A DNA stretch of 64,000 nt, taken from Vibrio rarus. GTDB taxonomy: Bacteria; Pseudomonadota; Gammaproteobacteria; Enterobacterales; Vibrionaceae. Location of the stretch: positions 1,674,001-1,738,000 of the forward strand of contig NZ_AP024900.1 in assembly GCF_024347075.1 (NCBI RefSeq), read 5' to 3'. Shown one piece after another: positions 16,089 to 24,769 of this stretch. Made by a program: the position numbers and the translations under genes. Position 1 is the stretch's first letter, and each line of letters begins with the position of its first letter. The notes beneath the pieces were generated by a model. It was not told the origin of the DNA, searched no databases, and was given only the letters and a program-made list of their open reading frames with translations.

Positions 16089-18086
16089 ATGCACGATAAA
16101 GCTCAAAGATTGCGTCAAGCGGTACATGCCGTATTAGAAGGTGACACATTGCATTCGCATCAGGTTTCAGCTGCAAGCAAAACATTTGAAGCCTTTCACG
16201 GTAACGTTAGAGCAGTTGTTACAGCCGCAGAAATGCAAGCTGGTAAATCTGGTATCGCCTTAGCTTTATGTTGCCTACAGCGTTTGAGTTTATCTGATAA
16301 AAATATCTGTGACCGTAAGCAGCTGAAAGATACCCTTTATCTCGTCACAATGCCCGATACAGCCCTAAAGGAACAAGCCGAAGATGATCTAAAACTTGCC
16401 AAGAACGTTATTGTTAGCAACTTCATCAACTTCGAAAAAGCTTTAGAGAATGAATTTAAAGGTAATCCTCCAAAGCTGATCATTATCGACGAATGTCATT
16501 ATGGTTCAAATGTTGCTGCTGTTCGGTATAGCAAGGTATTTGACTACCTAGAAAGAGAGAATGACACCTGTAAAGTTGTCTTTATCTCCGCGACCCCTTT
16601 CGGTGCTCTATATGGTGCTGAAACCGAGTATCAAACTGCTATTGAATATCAGGCCGCTGCAGAGCATAACAACAACCAGAAATTATTAAATCAAGCAAAA
16701 GAAGCTGCTGAAAACGCAATTCGTGACTCCATCTTACGCAGAGACTTCAACACTCGCCTGGTTTTCCATAAAACGAGTGACGAATATTATGGTGTTCGAG
16801 AGATGCTCAAAAGCGGACGGGTTCATGGGCTAGATAAAGACAATAAAAACTTCCTAAATCAATCCGATGAACGAGATTCATTTGTTGAGCATTTCAAAAA
16901 GCATGAAGGTATGGGTTGGTCACTAGTCCGCGTACCTGCTGGCTTTGCAATGGAAGCTAAAGATTTTTTCATCTCGAACGGCATAGATAAAGAATCCGTT
17001 TATATTCTAGGTAACTCTTTAACAGGTGTTCCAGAAGACGAGCACTGTAGCATAGAGCAGTTTAAAAAGATCTTCGATGACGCTCAGCTTTTTGAAGACA
17101 AACTAATAGCTATAACTGTTGCTGGAGCTCGTGCAGGTATTAATTTCGGTTCAATGATGAAAAATGACCTAATCTCGACATGGGATAGCACTATTGCGAG
17201 TGTAGCTGCTGTAGTTCAGGCCAATATTGGACGAGCGTGTGGCTACCATGGCAACAACTCATCTATCCACTTTACAAATCTTAACGCTGCTGAAGCTTAT
17301 GGCGGTATATTAGACCATCTCGAAAAAACATGCTCCGAACATGCAGCATCAGACTTCGAAGGCCTACGAGAATTCTTCGACGATATCTGTCAGGAGTATC
17401 ATGTGAATGGCCTCGATGTCGGTCTAACAATAAAATACAAACGTCGTCGCCCTATTGGTGATGTGGAAACTTACAGTACGCAAGGATATACCGTGGTCCC
17501 TGCCAAACTGTTGGAAAACGACTACGACTTTGAAAAGCATACTAAAGATAAAGATGTTCTTCGAGCAATCCAAACTATTCGCGACGAATTCACTGCAAAA
17601 GGTGCCCCTAGCGTTAAAGGCAACCGTGCTATGCGTGGTAAAAAGAAAAACTGGATTAAAGCTCACTGGATCAATGGTGACAGTTACGACAACCCTGAAA
17701 AAGCTCGTGCTGACGGTACTCAGAAAGAGAAAACTCTGATGTATACAAAAATGCTAGATGACAATGAATATCTTGAGTTTAACAGAGTTGTCGCCCCCGG
17801 TTCCGGTGAACTATCAGAAAATAAGCTGGTTACTGCCGCGATATTTAGCATCTACAACATATCAAGACGTGATGTAAGCAAAAAGATAATGACTCAAGAA
17901 GATGTTTGGGAAATGTGTGATCACTTTGGCGTCGAGCGAGACGACACGTTATTTGTCGTTTATAAACGCGGCGAATACAATATAGAACGCTCAATAGCAA
18001 AGAAAGAACACAACGAACTACCCGAGAAAACGGGAGAACTGAGCGATGAGTCTCACTTCTCAGATACCACAGAATCAACATATTAG
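16089..18086 (+). CDS. SF2 helicase-like ATPase, first of a tandem paralogous pair
   Basis: 665 residues. Superfamily 2 motifs in order: motif I EMQAGKSG (Lys53), motif II DECH (134-137), motif III SATP (167-170), a motif V-like segment TVAGARAGINFG and motif VI QANIGRACGYHG. The GRACGYH ending is typical of a small SF2 branch that reads like Z1/DEAD-type proteins rather than RecQ or DEAD-box RNA helicases. The C-terminal 200 residues are unassigned. The next gene starts 17 bp downstream and is a paralogue over nearly its full length. The Shine-Dalgarno site is weak. A DNA translocase in a defence context is inferred; no nuclease motif is visible. Confidence 0.75.
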   Translation: MHDKAQRLRQAVHAVLEGDTLHSHQVSAASKTFEAFHGNVRAVVTAAEMQAGKSGIALALCCLQRLSLSDKNICDRKQLKDTLYLVTMPDTALKEQAEDDLKLAKNVIVSNFINFEKALENEFKGNPPKLIIIDECHYGSNVAAVRYSKVFDYLERENDTCKVVFISATPFGALYGAETEYQTAIEYQAAAEHNNNQKLLNQAKEAAENAIRDSILRRDFNTRLVFHKTSDEYYGVREMLKSGRVHGLDKDNKNFLNQSDERDSFVEHFKKHEGMGWSLVRVPAGFAMEAKDFFISNGIDKESVYILGNSLTGVPEDEHCSIEQFKKIFDDAQLFEDKLIAITVAGARAGINFGSMMKNDLISTWDSTIASVAAVVQANIGRACGYHGNNSSIHFTNLNAAEAYGGILDHLEKTCSEHAASDFEGLREFFDDICQEYHVNGLDVGLTIKYKRRRPIGDVETYSTQGYTVVPAKLLENDYDFEKHTKDKDVLRAIQTIRDEFTAKGAPSVKGNRAMRGKKKNWIKAHWINGDSYDNPEKARADGTQKEKTLMYTKMLDDNEYLEFNRVVAPGSGELSENKLVTAAIFSIYNISRRDVSKKIMTQEDVWEMCDHFGVERDDTLFVVYKRGEYNIERSIAKKEHNELPEKTGELSDESHFSDTTESTY

Positions 18087-18103
18087 AAGAGAATCAAAGA
18101 ACT

Positions 18104-19963
18104 ATGGAAAACGCTAATAAACATAGAGAGTTGGTACAAAATTCGATGCAAGAGCTCACCTTTGCACACCAAAGAATTGCTGCCGACAAAGCGTTTTCCA
18201 AATTTCAAAATGGCTCTAGAGCAGTAGTTATCGCAGCAGAAATGCAGTCAGGAAAATCAGGAATTTCATTGGCGCTGAGTGGCCTACAAAGACTTTCATT
18301 GCCCGATGATAAAATATGCTCTCGCAAGTACCTTAAAGATACACTCTATCTCGTTACTATGGCTGACATAGCTCTCCAAGAGCAAGCTAAACAAGACCTG
18401 GCTGGAAGTAAAAATGTCATAGTTAGCAATTTCACAAATTTTGAACATTGCCTACGCGCTAGTTTCAAGCATCAGCCTCCCAAGTTAATTATTATCGATG
18501 AGTGCCATTATGGTTCAAGTAATAATAGTGTCCGATACGACGGCATATTTAATTATCTAGAGAAAGAAAATACAGATTGTAAAGTTGCATTTATTTCCGC
18601 CACTCCCTTTAGTGCTTTATATGCTGCAGGGGCTGACTCTATACTTCGTCACAGCTTTAATACATCTTTAGTGTTTCACAAAACAAGCAGCGACTACCAC
18701 GGCATTCGTCAAATGCATCGCAATAACCAAATTATTAAACTCGATGAAGATTTCAGAGACTTTTGCGAAGAGTCCCTACTTCGCAGTCGGTTTATCAGGC
18801 AAATTCGGGAGCATTCGGGTAGCGGTTGGTCTTTGATTCGTGTCCCCTCTAGCCAAGCTAGATTGGCAAAAGACATTCTAGTAGCACAAGGCTTTGAAGC
18901 AGAACAGATTCATATAATTGGCCAAAAGCTGGTTGGCGTAGAAGATTCTGAGCTCTCTTCTATTGAAGACTTTAAGCGTGATTTTGAGGTGGCCCAGCTA
19001 TTTGACGATAAGTTGATCGCAATTACTGTCGCTGGTTTTAGAGCTGGAGTGAACTTCGGTCAAGATATGAAACAAAGCCTCATCAACACATGGGATAGTA
19101 CGATTGCTAACATTGCTGCGGTTGTTCAGGCTAACATTGGTCGTTCATGTGGCTATCACAACAATTCTACGGCAAAACACTACACCAACTTAGACGCTAT
19201 AGGTGCTTATAGTGAGCTATTGGAGCATTTAGAGTCTCGAGATGAAAGTCAAGAATTTGAGGGTCTTCAGGACTTATTTGAACAAGTATGTGATAAATAT
19301 AATGTTAGAGGTTTTGATAGAGGAATTGAAGTTTCACCGTTTAGACAAGTTAAAGAAACGAAAAAACTCGACGACACTAAAACCTACCTAACCAAAGGCT
19401 TTATCGTTGTACCAGGTAAGTTAGCAGAGCTTGACTTTGACTATAGTGCTTACACCCAAGATCCTGAGCTTCTTGAAGCGATAACTCTCATTCGCCAAGA
19501 ATATCTTCAAGATGATGGGCCATATAGGAAGAAAGGTCGTGCAATGCGGGGCAACCACCAGAACTGGGTTAAAGCGCAATGGGTAAATGGCGCTACGTAC
19601 GATGACAACACCGCAAGCTGTGCTAAATCCAGATCGATATCACTCACCTCTAAAATAAATAACGGTGAAGAGATCGAGTTCAATCAAATTGTTAATCCTG
19701 GTGGTGGTGAAAAAACCGAAGATAAGCGTGTTATGGCAAGTGTGTTCAGTATTTATAACCTTTCCGGTCAGATGGATGCATACAAACGTGCAATGGATGA
19801 CGACGACATGCGGGAGATCTGCCGTATTTTTAACGTCGAAGAAGACAACACCCTAATCCTTATCTATCAGCGTGGCAATTTTTCACAAAGTTTGTCAGAT
19901 CATAAAGCTCTTGCTGAAGATAAAGGGCAATATGGTCGTATTCGCCACAAAAGTGTGTTCTAG
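18104..19963 (+). CDS. SF2 helicase-like ATPase, second of a tandem paralogous pair
   Basis: 619 residues, clearly related to the preceding protein along its length: motif I EMQSGKSG (Lys51), motif II DECH at about 132, SATPF, TVAGFRAGVNFG and QANIGRSCGYHN. It lacks an insert of about 30 residues (rich in Ala/Glu/Gln) that the first copy carries after its SATPF motif. ATG has AAGAGA upstream and follows the first gene by 17 bp, so they form one operon ending at the terminator at 19969. Two diverged but intact copies suggest a hetero-oligomer or division of roles rather than recent duplication. Confidence 0.75.
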   Translation: MENANKHRELVQNSMQELTFAHQRIAADKAFSKFQNGSRAVVIAAEMQSGKSGISLALSGLQRLSLPDDKICSRKYLKDTLYLVTMADIALQEQAKQDLAGSKNVIVSNFTNFEHCLRASFKHQPPKLIIIDECHYGSSNNSVRYDGIFNYLEKENTDCKVAFISATPFSALYAAGADSILRHSFNTSLVFHKTSSDYHGIRQMHRNNQIIKLDEDFRDFCEESLLRSRFIRQIREHSGSGWSLIRVPSSQARLAKDILVAQGFEAEQIHIIGQKLVGVEDSELSSIEDFKRDFEVAQLFDDKLIAITVAGFRAGVNFGQDMKQSLINTWDSTIANIAAVVQANIGRSCGYHNNSTAKHYTNLDAIGAYSELLEHLESRDESQEFEGLQDLFEQVCDKYNVRGFDRGIEVSPFRQVKETKKLDDTKTYLTKGFIVVPGKLAELDFDYSAYTQDPELLEAITLIRQEYLQDDGPYRKKGRAMRGNHQNWVKAQWVNGATYDDNTASCAKSRSISLTSKINNGEEIEFNQIVNPGGGEKTEDKRVMASVFSIYNLSGQMDAYKRAMDDDDMREICRIFNVEEDNTLILIYQRGNFSQSLSDHKALAEDKGQYGRIRHKSVF

Positions 19964-19968
19964 ATACA

Positions 19969-19997
19969 ACAAAGCCGCGTTGTTCGCGGCTTTGTTT
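19969..19997. terminator. Bidirectional terminator between helicase pair and BREX operon
   Basis: Perfect 11-bp stem ACAAAGCCGCG / CGCGGCTTTGT with a 5-nt loop, then TTT. It sits between two convergent operons. Confidence 0.85.
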
Positions 19998-20021
19998 AAA
20001 ATACGCTAGTAGCTAACTGAC

Positions 20022-20189
20022 TTAACAGTGGCAATTGTGCTGCTTGGCTTTCGCTATCATTGTTTTTTGCTCTTCAATAGTTTCTTTAACTACCTTGTCG
20101 AAGAACTTACGCTTTTCACCAGATTTAGCGTTACGCACAAATTCAGAGAAAGGGGTCGATTTTACCTTTTCACGTTTTTCAGTAAACAT
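20022..20189 (-). CDS. 55-residue protein downstream of the zeta-type kinase
   Basis: A small ORF starting at ATG (20189) with a strong ribosome site GGAGGACAGG directly upstream, and 19 nt after the kinase stop codon. It begins MFTEKREKVKSTPFSEFVRN and ends in KQHNCHC. It is highly charged, rich in Lys and Glu, and probably helical, with a His/Cys-rich tail. Small proteins of this general look (TPFSEFVRNA-type start) occur beside zeta-family kinases, which suggests a partner or antitoxin-like role; this is from memory and unverified. It is the last gene of the BREX transcript. Confidence 0.7.
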   Translation of the reverse strand: MFTEKREKVKSTPFSEFVRNAKSGEKRKFFDKVVKETIEEQKTMIAKAKQHNCHC

Positions 20190-20208
20190 CCTGTCCTCCA
20201 TATATTTA

Positions 20209-20922
20209 TTAATTTAAGCCAACGATGGTTTTCAGATACTCGCGATTGTACTTTTTACGCAGAAGAGCGTCAATATCCGTCACATTAAAATGAGGTCTTT
20301 CGTTATTGCCGTCAATATTTTTCTCAATGAAAATAATATCAATTTGATCCTCGAAAAGCTTTTTCAGTTCACTGACTACTCTTTGTGATTCCATAAACTG
20401 ATTTACAAATACCTCTTCAGGAACCCGCCTTCCTTCTACTATCTCTCGCGCCTTAACTAAGCACCATGCTTGCTCAGGTTCTTGATACACAAAAATAATC
20501 AGTATATAGCGATTACGTTTTAAAGAGCGCTGGATATTATCTTTAGCTTTTTCGAGACTAGAGAGCGTAGAATCCAATATAAAACTAACATCTCTCTTCA
20601 AAGCCCTATCATGGATCGCTTCTACTAATAATGTAGCAGGCCTTTGGAACAAAGGTGAGTTTATGCCATCATAATCTTCAAACTCTTTACGTAACTCGTC
20701 ATTTTCTATATGAACAAGATCTACACCAGATTCACTTTTGAAGGTTTTGATCATGTTTCGAGCCGTTTCTGTTTTACCTGCCCCTGGAGAGCCAGCCATA
20801 AAAACCGACACCGCAGACTCTTCCTGAGGTAAATGATCGACCATCTCTCGAGCCAACTTCTTTTTCAGTTTTTTAGCTTCTTTAATCGCTTTCTGAGTAA
20901 TCAGCTCTTCTTGAGATGACAT
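20209..20922 (-). CDS. Zeta-toxin-family P-loop kinase within the BREX operon
   Basis: 237 residues. Walker A is GSPGAGKT (44-51), followed by HIENDELRKEF, the zeta-type substrate and base region, and a C-terminal part with ARxIVEGRRVPEEVF. Zeta toxins phosphorylate UDP-N-acetylglucosamine; relatives act as nucleotide or antibiotic kinases. The gene starts 2 nt after pglZ stops, so it is translated with the BREX genes. BREX systems of type 1 normally have brxL here. Whether it acts as a toxin triggered by BREX failure, or has another substrate, cannot be told from sequence. Confidence 0.82.
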   Translation of the reverse strand: MSSQEELITQKAIKEAKKLKKKLAREMVDHLPQEESAVSVFMAGSPGAGKTETARNMIKTFKSESGVDLVHIENDELRKEFEDYDGINSPLFQRPATLLVEAIHDRALKRDVSFILDSTLSSLEKAKDNIQRSLKRNRYILIIFVYQEPEQAWCLVKAREIVEGRRVPEEVFVNQFMESQRVVSELKKLFEDQIDIIFIEKNIDGNNERPHFNVTDIDALLRKKYNREYLKTIVGLN

Positions 20923-20924
20923 AA

Positions 20925-22964
20925 TTAAGCCTTATTAATATTTAACACAGGCGTCAAACATTCCTGCAATGACAGACCACCGTGATTATAGTGATCACCT
21001 GATACATAACCTGAAATACCAGGAGCCATCGCTATAGAAACATTCGGATTCCAGAACCAAGGTACGACTAAACCATCGTATTGAACATTGCTCTTCAATA
21101 TCGCACAGCGACGTTGACGATTTGTCCCCAATGACTTGTGAATTTCACCTTTTGGTAAGCCATCTGGCACCCATAACCAGCCATGGTCTGTGACGATTTT
21201 GATTCGCTTCCAACCCGCGTCCAATAGACCTCGAATTCGTGCGACAACATCATCTAATACCTGCTCAATGTACTGGGGCATCTTTAACTGTTGCTTGTGA
21301 CCTAAGTTATCTAGGTCTCCTGTTTGCACCCAGGCATAACCATTCTGTTCACCTGTTTCAAGGCCATCTAAGTACTGCCAGCCTCGTTCGGCAAGTAACT
21401 TCTTAAGGTAGTGACTACTAAAAGATGCTTGTGTACTCGCTAATGCTGGAATGAAATCATTGTTATCTTCTAAACCCGTTAGCAAGTCAGCCAACGGTGT
21501 TACCGCGGCTTTGGCTGTTGCTGTCAATGACGGAAGCGCAGACCATTGAGAAGTGAGATCGGTGTTTACACCAATGGCTGAAAGTTTGCTCTCCAATTGC
21601 TTCGCGGTATCGAAACGCAACCCATCAACAAAGAAAATCACTTGGCTACCAACAGAGTAGTTTGCTGATGTTTCTTTTAACTGTTTATCGCCAGGGTAAC
21701 CATTCAATCGGACTTGATCTTGAAAGTTAAGCGCCACCCTTTCCAACCATGGCGTATAGATCACAGCTAGTACATCCGCAACCAACTGCTGATGGTGAAT
21801 ATCTTTCGCTTTTGCCATCGCACTCAGCACTGCGGCATCAGCCTGCCAGAAACGACTGGTATACAACTCAGCCATGCCCTCTGGCGAACCTGATGTAAAT
21901 GGGATCTCTGTATGCTCAAGAACAATCGTAACTTGCTCTAAAATGTCTAACCAAGGAGAAAAGCCTAGCTGAGACCATATCCAATCTTGGCGTGATTGTT
22001 GGCTATTCCACAGTGTAGTGAACGTCTGCTTCAGGTTCTCACGATTACTGCCCGCTATTTGCTTAAATGCCTCTTCAATAGCAGATTCATCACGCAAGTT
22101 TTCGGATAAGTAATTTTGAGCGTCAAAAGCAAGTCCCGATGGTATTACTGTTTTTAGGCGGTCAACCAATGCAGAAAGATTGCTTGCTGTCTCTTCAAAT
22201 CGCTCCCATACGCCTTGCCATACACCTTGAGCATCACAGAGCAACTCTAGAGCAAGTGCTATATTCGCTTCGTTCGGTTCAAAACCGTATCTTGACAAGC
22301 AGGACTGACTGAAAATACCCCACTTACTGCCTTGCCATTGTTCGAACTTTTCCGTTGGGTTATTAAGCCAACCTAGGATGTCTTTGATCGGATCATCCAA
22401 AACGATAGAATAAAAATCTTCAGCCTCTAACCTCTTGCCCTTCAACTTAGTTTCAGGCGTTTCCAACAGATCTGGCAATACTTGGATGATAGCTTCTTGA
22501 GTCTTTTTATCTTTTGCAAGGTCGAGTTCTAGACCTACTTTAGGATTAGTTAGGAACGAACCAACTGACCAGTCACGCCCTGCCGTGTTATACGCCCACC
22601 AGCAACCACGGTATTGTAGTTCAGCCAATGGTTGCAAATTCTCAGGGCATTGCTCAATAGCTCGTAAATCTTTTCGCCCAACACCAGGAAGATAAATGAT
22701 TGGCGTTTTATCTTCAGGTAGTTCGCACTCTTCTAGTTTTGCAGCAATAGCACACTTAACCCAAATCGCTGGGCCTGTACGCTCTTCTGGCTTGTATTCA
22801 CCGAGTTCAATTAGTTCAGGCAACTGCTGCTTGATGTATGGCATTGCGGATTGCCATTGGCAATCAATGTCTGTCCACAAAATGGCAGCAGGTGCTACTT
22901 GAACTGACTTATTAAAAGTTGCTGAGTTTCGCAACTGCTCGATTAAATAATTAACGACTAACAT
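20925..22964 (-). CDS. pglZ: BREX protein PglZ, alkaline-phosphatase-like
   Basis: 679 residues. Alkaline phosphatase superfamily metal-site motifs are present: FFVDGLRFD (Asp), TDHGW and the C-terminal NHGGLSLQE. PglZ is a core BREX protein; members act as metal-dependent nucleases or phosphatase-like enzymes and are needed for both methylation and exclusion. It overlaps the stop of the preceding brxU-like gene by one base (TAATG). Somewhat shorter than many type 1 PglZ proteins, but all key residues are there. Confidence 0.9.
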   Translation of the reverse strand: MLVVNYLIEQLRNSATFNKSVQVAPAAILWTDIDCQWQSAMPYIKQQLPELIELGEYKPEERTGPAIWVKCAIAAKLEECELPEDKTPIIYLPGVGRKDLRAIEQCPENLQPLAELQYRGCWWAYNTAGRDWSVGSFLTNPKVGLELDLAKDKKTQEAIIQVLPDLLETPETKLKGKRLEAEDFYSIVLDDPIKDILGWLNNPTEKFEQWQGSKWGIFSQSCLSRYGFEPNEANIALALELLCDAQGVWQGVWERFEETASNLSALVDRLKTVIPSGLAFDAQNYLSENLRDESAIEEAFKQIAGSNRENLKQTFTTLWNSQQSRQDWIWSQLGFSPWLDILEQVTIVLEHTEIPFTSGSPEGMAELYTSRFWQADAAVLSAMAKAKDIHHQQLVADVLAVIYTPWLERVALNFQDQVRLNGYPGDKQLKETSANYSVGSQVIFFVDGLRFDTAKQLESKLSAIGVNTDLTSQWSALPSLTATAKAAVTPLADLLTGLEDNNDFIPALASTQASFSSHYLKKLLAERGWQYLDGLETGEQNGYAWVQTGDLDNLGHKQQLKMPQYIEQVLDDVVARIRGLLDAGWKRIKIVTDHGWLWVPDGLPKGEIHKSLGTNRQRRCAILKSNVQYDGLVVPWFWNPNVSIAMAPGISGYVSGDHYNHGGLSLQECLTPVLNINKA

Positions 22965-24769
22965 TAAAGCCTTTCTTTGTTCGAAATTGGTAACGGGTAC
23001 ATCTGCAAAATCTGTTGTACAAGCTCTTGCGTTCGATTATCGATCTGCTCGACCGACCACGAATCAGCTTTAGCAAGCTCAGCATTGAGGTACAAACCAT
23101 TATTGTATCCCACAGGGCTGCCTTTCTTGTCCTGTCTATCTCGCTTTTCAATAAAGCTTTTGTTTCCAAGCGTACTGTTGTAGCCAGAAATAGTCAGATT
23201 ACCGAGTTTATGAGCGTGTGTTTCCAAATACTGCTTCGCCAAAGCCTCATCACCTTGTGCGATCATATCGACCCAGCACTGAGGAATATTTTCTCCTTGC
23301 GGGAAGATATGCTCAATAGTCCAGACAAACTGCTTACCTTTAACAACCCACAAATTGCGCTCTGTCTCTCGTGTCATCCGACTCTGCTCTAGCGCACACA
23401 ACACGTAACGACACACCGACTTATTGTCTGCGTATAAGTTGCCTGACAAATCACGTTTAAACGTTTCGTCATCAGCACTAACTCGACTTAAGCTCGTCGC
23501 CACCGCATCAACAATTTCATCCCCTTGAAGAGTTGGTATTACCCCAGTCAAATCCATAAAGATTCGAGTAAGATCGCGAGTGGCAGGTTTGTCGGTTGTA
23601 TTACGTCTAACAAAGAAAGCAATCAATAACTTGGTGATATTTTCTAGGTGATCAAATGACAACCTTAGCTTTTCTTGCTTAGCAAAAAGCAGCATCAGAA
23701 GCAGATAAGAAGGCACCCCTTGAACACGTTCTAAATCTTCAAGCAAATAAGAAAGCCTTGGTTGCTCAGGAACCTGGTTATGGCAAATGATCTGTGCATA
23801 CAGCTCAGAATGCTTAATCATCTTGGCAAGAAATGTCTCTGCATCATGTGAGATAAGCTTCTCATAGACTTGCATCAGGTTCGACTTAGTCGCAACAGGA
23901 ACACTAACTATGTCTTTCAACTTAGGCTTAAACGCATTGTAGTATTGCCTAAAAAAGCGCTCCTGAACGCCATAATCATCACCGAGGTAACCTAATACCT
24001 TCGTCCAATTATTGAAATGCTTGTCGATTTGGCCTTCATCATCACTTTCAAGCTTAGCAAGTAGCTTGTTTTTAATAAGATCAATCGCGGTAAGTGGCAC
24101 ACCTCTATTGTTCAATGATTCAAACAATGTGTACGCATCAGCATGACTTGCCACCTCAATCTTGACTAAGGTTGCAGTATTCACTTTTTCTATTAGCGAT
24201 GTTAGCGCTGACACTCTATCGCTTGATTCTTGGAGATATTCCTCAATTCGAGAGCTGAAATGTCGGAAAGCTCGAACAATTCTCCGATTACCCGCATTTG
24301 ATGGGTAGTCGGCTTCTTTGAGTACGCCTGCTTGATTTAATACCCAGAAATAATCCTGCTGATTGCTATTTTGAACTTGCGGCACAATACGAGTCTGATC
24401 TGCATTGCTTTTCAAAATCAACTTGTGCTTCAAGTTATGAAGTTCGAGTTGTTGTTCAAATTCAAGTTCTACGTCAAGGTTCTTGAAGCATGAGTATATG
24501 GCTGCTTTAAGCAATGACAGAGTAGTCATTCTCTGTTGACCATCAACCAGCTCCAATGATTGTACGGCTAGGGCGTCGGTACTTTGGTTGATACAGATAA
24601 TAGAACCCAAAAAGTAGCTTGGATCATTATCGAGCAAATCTTCAAATAATGTATCCCACTGCCATTTACCCCAGGTGTATTCACGCTGATACCTAGGAAT
24701 AGCGTAGATGACTTTCTCATCTACGCTAAACAAGGCAGAAACCGCGTAGTTTTCTACCGACTTAATCAT
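22964..24769 (-). CDS. brxU: BrxU-like GmrSD-family Type IV restriction enzyme (DUF262 + DUF1524)
   Basis: 601 residues from the ATG at 24769, which overlaps the pglX stop in ATGATTAA; a longer frame from 24802 is possible. The N-terminal DUF262 domain has RYQREYTW and VDGQQRMTTL (nucleotide-binding DGQQR) and NRGVPLTAIDLIKNK. The C-terminal DUF1524 nuclease domain has IEHIFPQ and LGNLT, an HNH-like arrangement. GmrSD enzymes cut DNA with modified cytosines. In Escherichia fergusonii the same enzyme, BrxU, lies between pglX and pglZ in a BREX operon, as here. It would complement BREX by attacking phages whose DNA modification escapes BREX. Confidence 0.88.
   Translation of the reverse strand: MIKSVENYAVSALFSVDEKVIYAIPRYQREYTWGKWQWDTLFEDLLDNDPSYFLGSIICINQSTDALAVQSLELVDGQQRMTTLSLLKAAIYSCFKNLDVELEFEQQLELHNLKHKLILKSNADQTRIVPQVQNSNQQDYFWVLNQAGVLKEADYPSNAGNRRIVRAFRHFSSRIEEYLQESSDRVSALTSLIEKVNTATLVKIEVASHADAYTLFESLNNRGVPLTAIDLIKNKLLAKLESDDEGQIDKHFNNWTKVLGYLGDDYGVQERFFRQYYNAFKPKLKDIVSVPVATKSNLMQVYEKLISHDAETFLAKMIKHSELYAQIICHNQVPEQPRLSYLLEDLERVQGVPSYLLLMLLFAKQEKLRLSFDHLENITKLLIAFFVRRNTTDKPATRDLTRIFMDLTGVIPTLQGDEIVDAVATSLSRVSADDETFKRDLSGNLYADNKSVCRYVLCALEQSRMTRETERNLWVVKGKQFVWTIEHIFPQGENIPQCWVDMIAQGDEALAKQYLETHAHKLGNLTISGYNSTLGNKSFIEKRDRQDKKGSPVGYNNGLYLNAELAKADSWSVEQIDNRTQELVQQILQMYPLPISNKERL

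Noticed and set aside
15933-16127. 64-residue minus-strand ORF overlapping the first helicase gene start
   Set aside because: No ribosome site, overlaps a well-supported gene start, and no recognisable composition.
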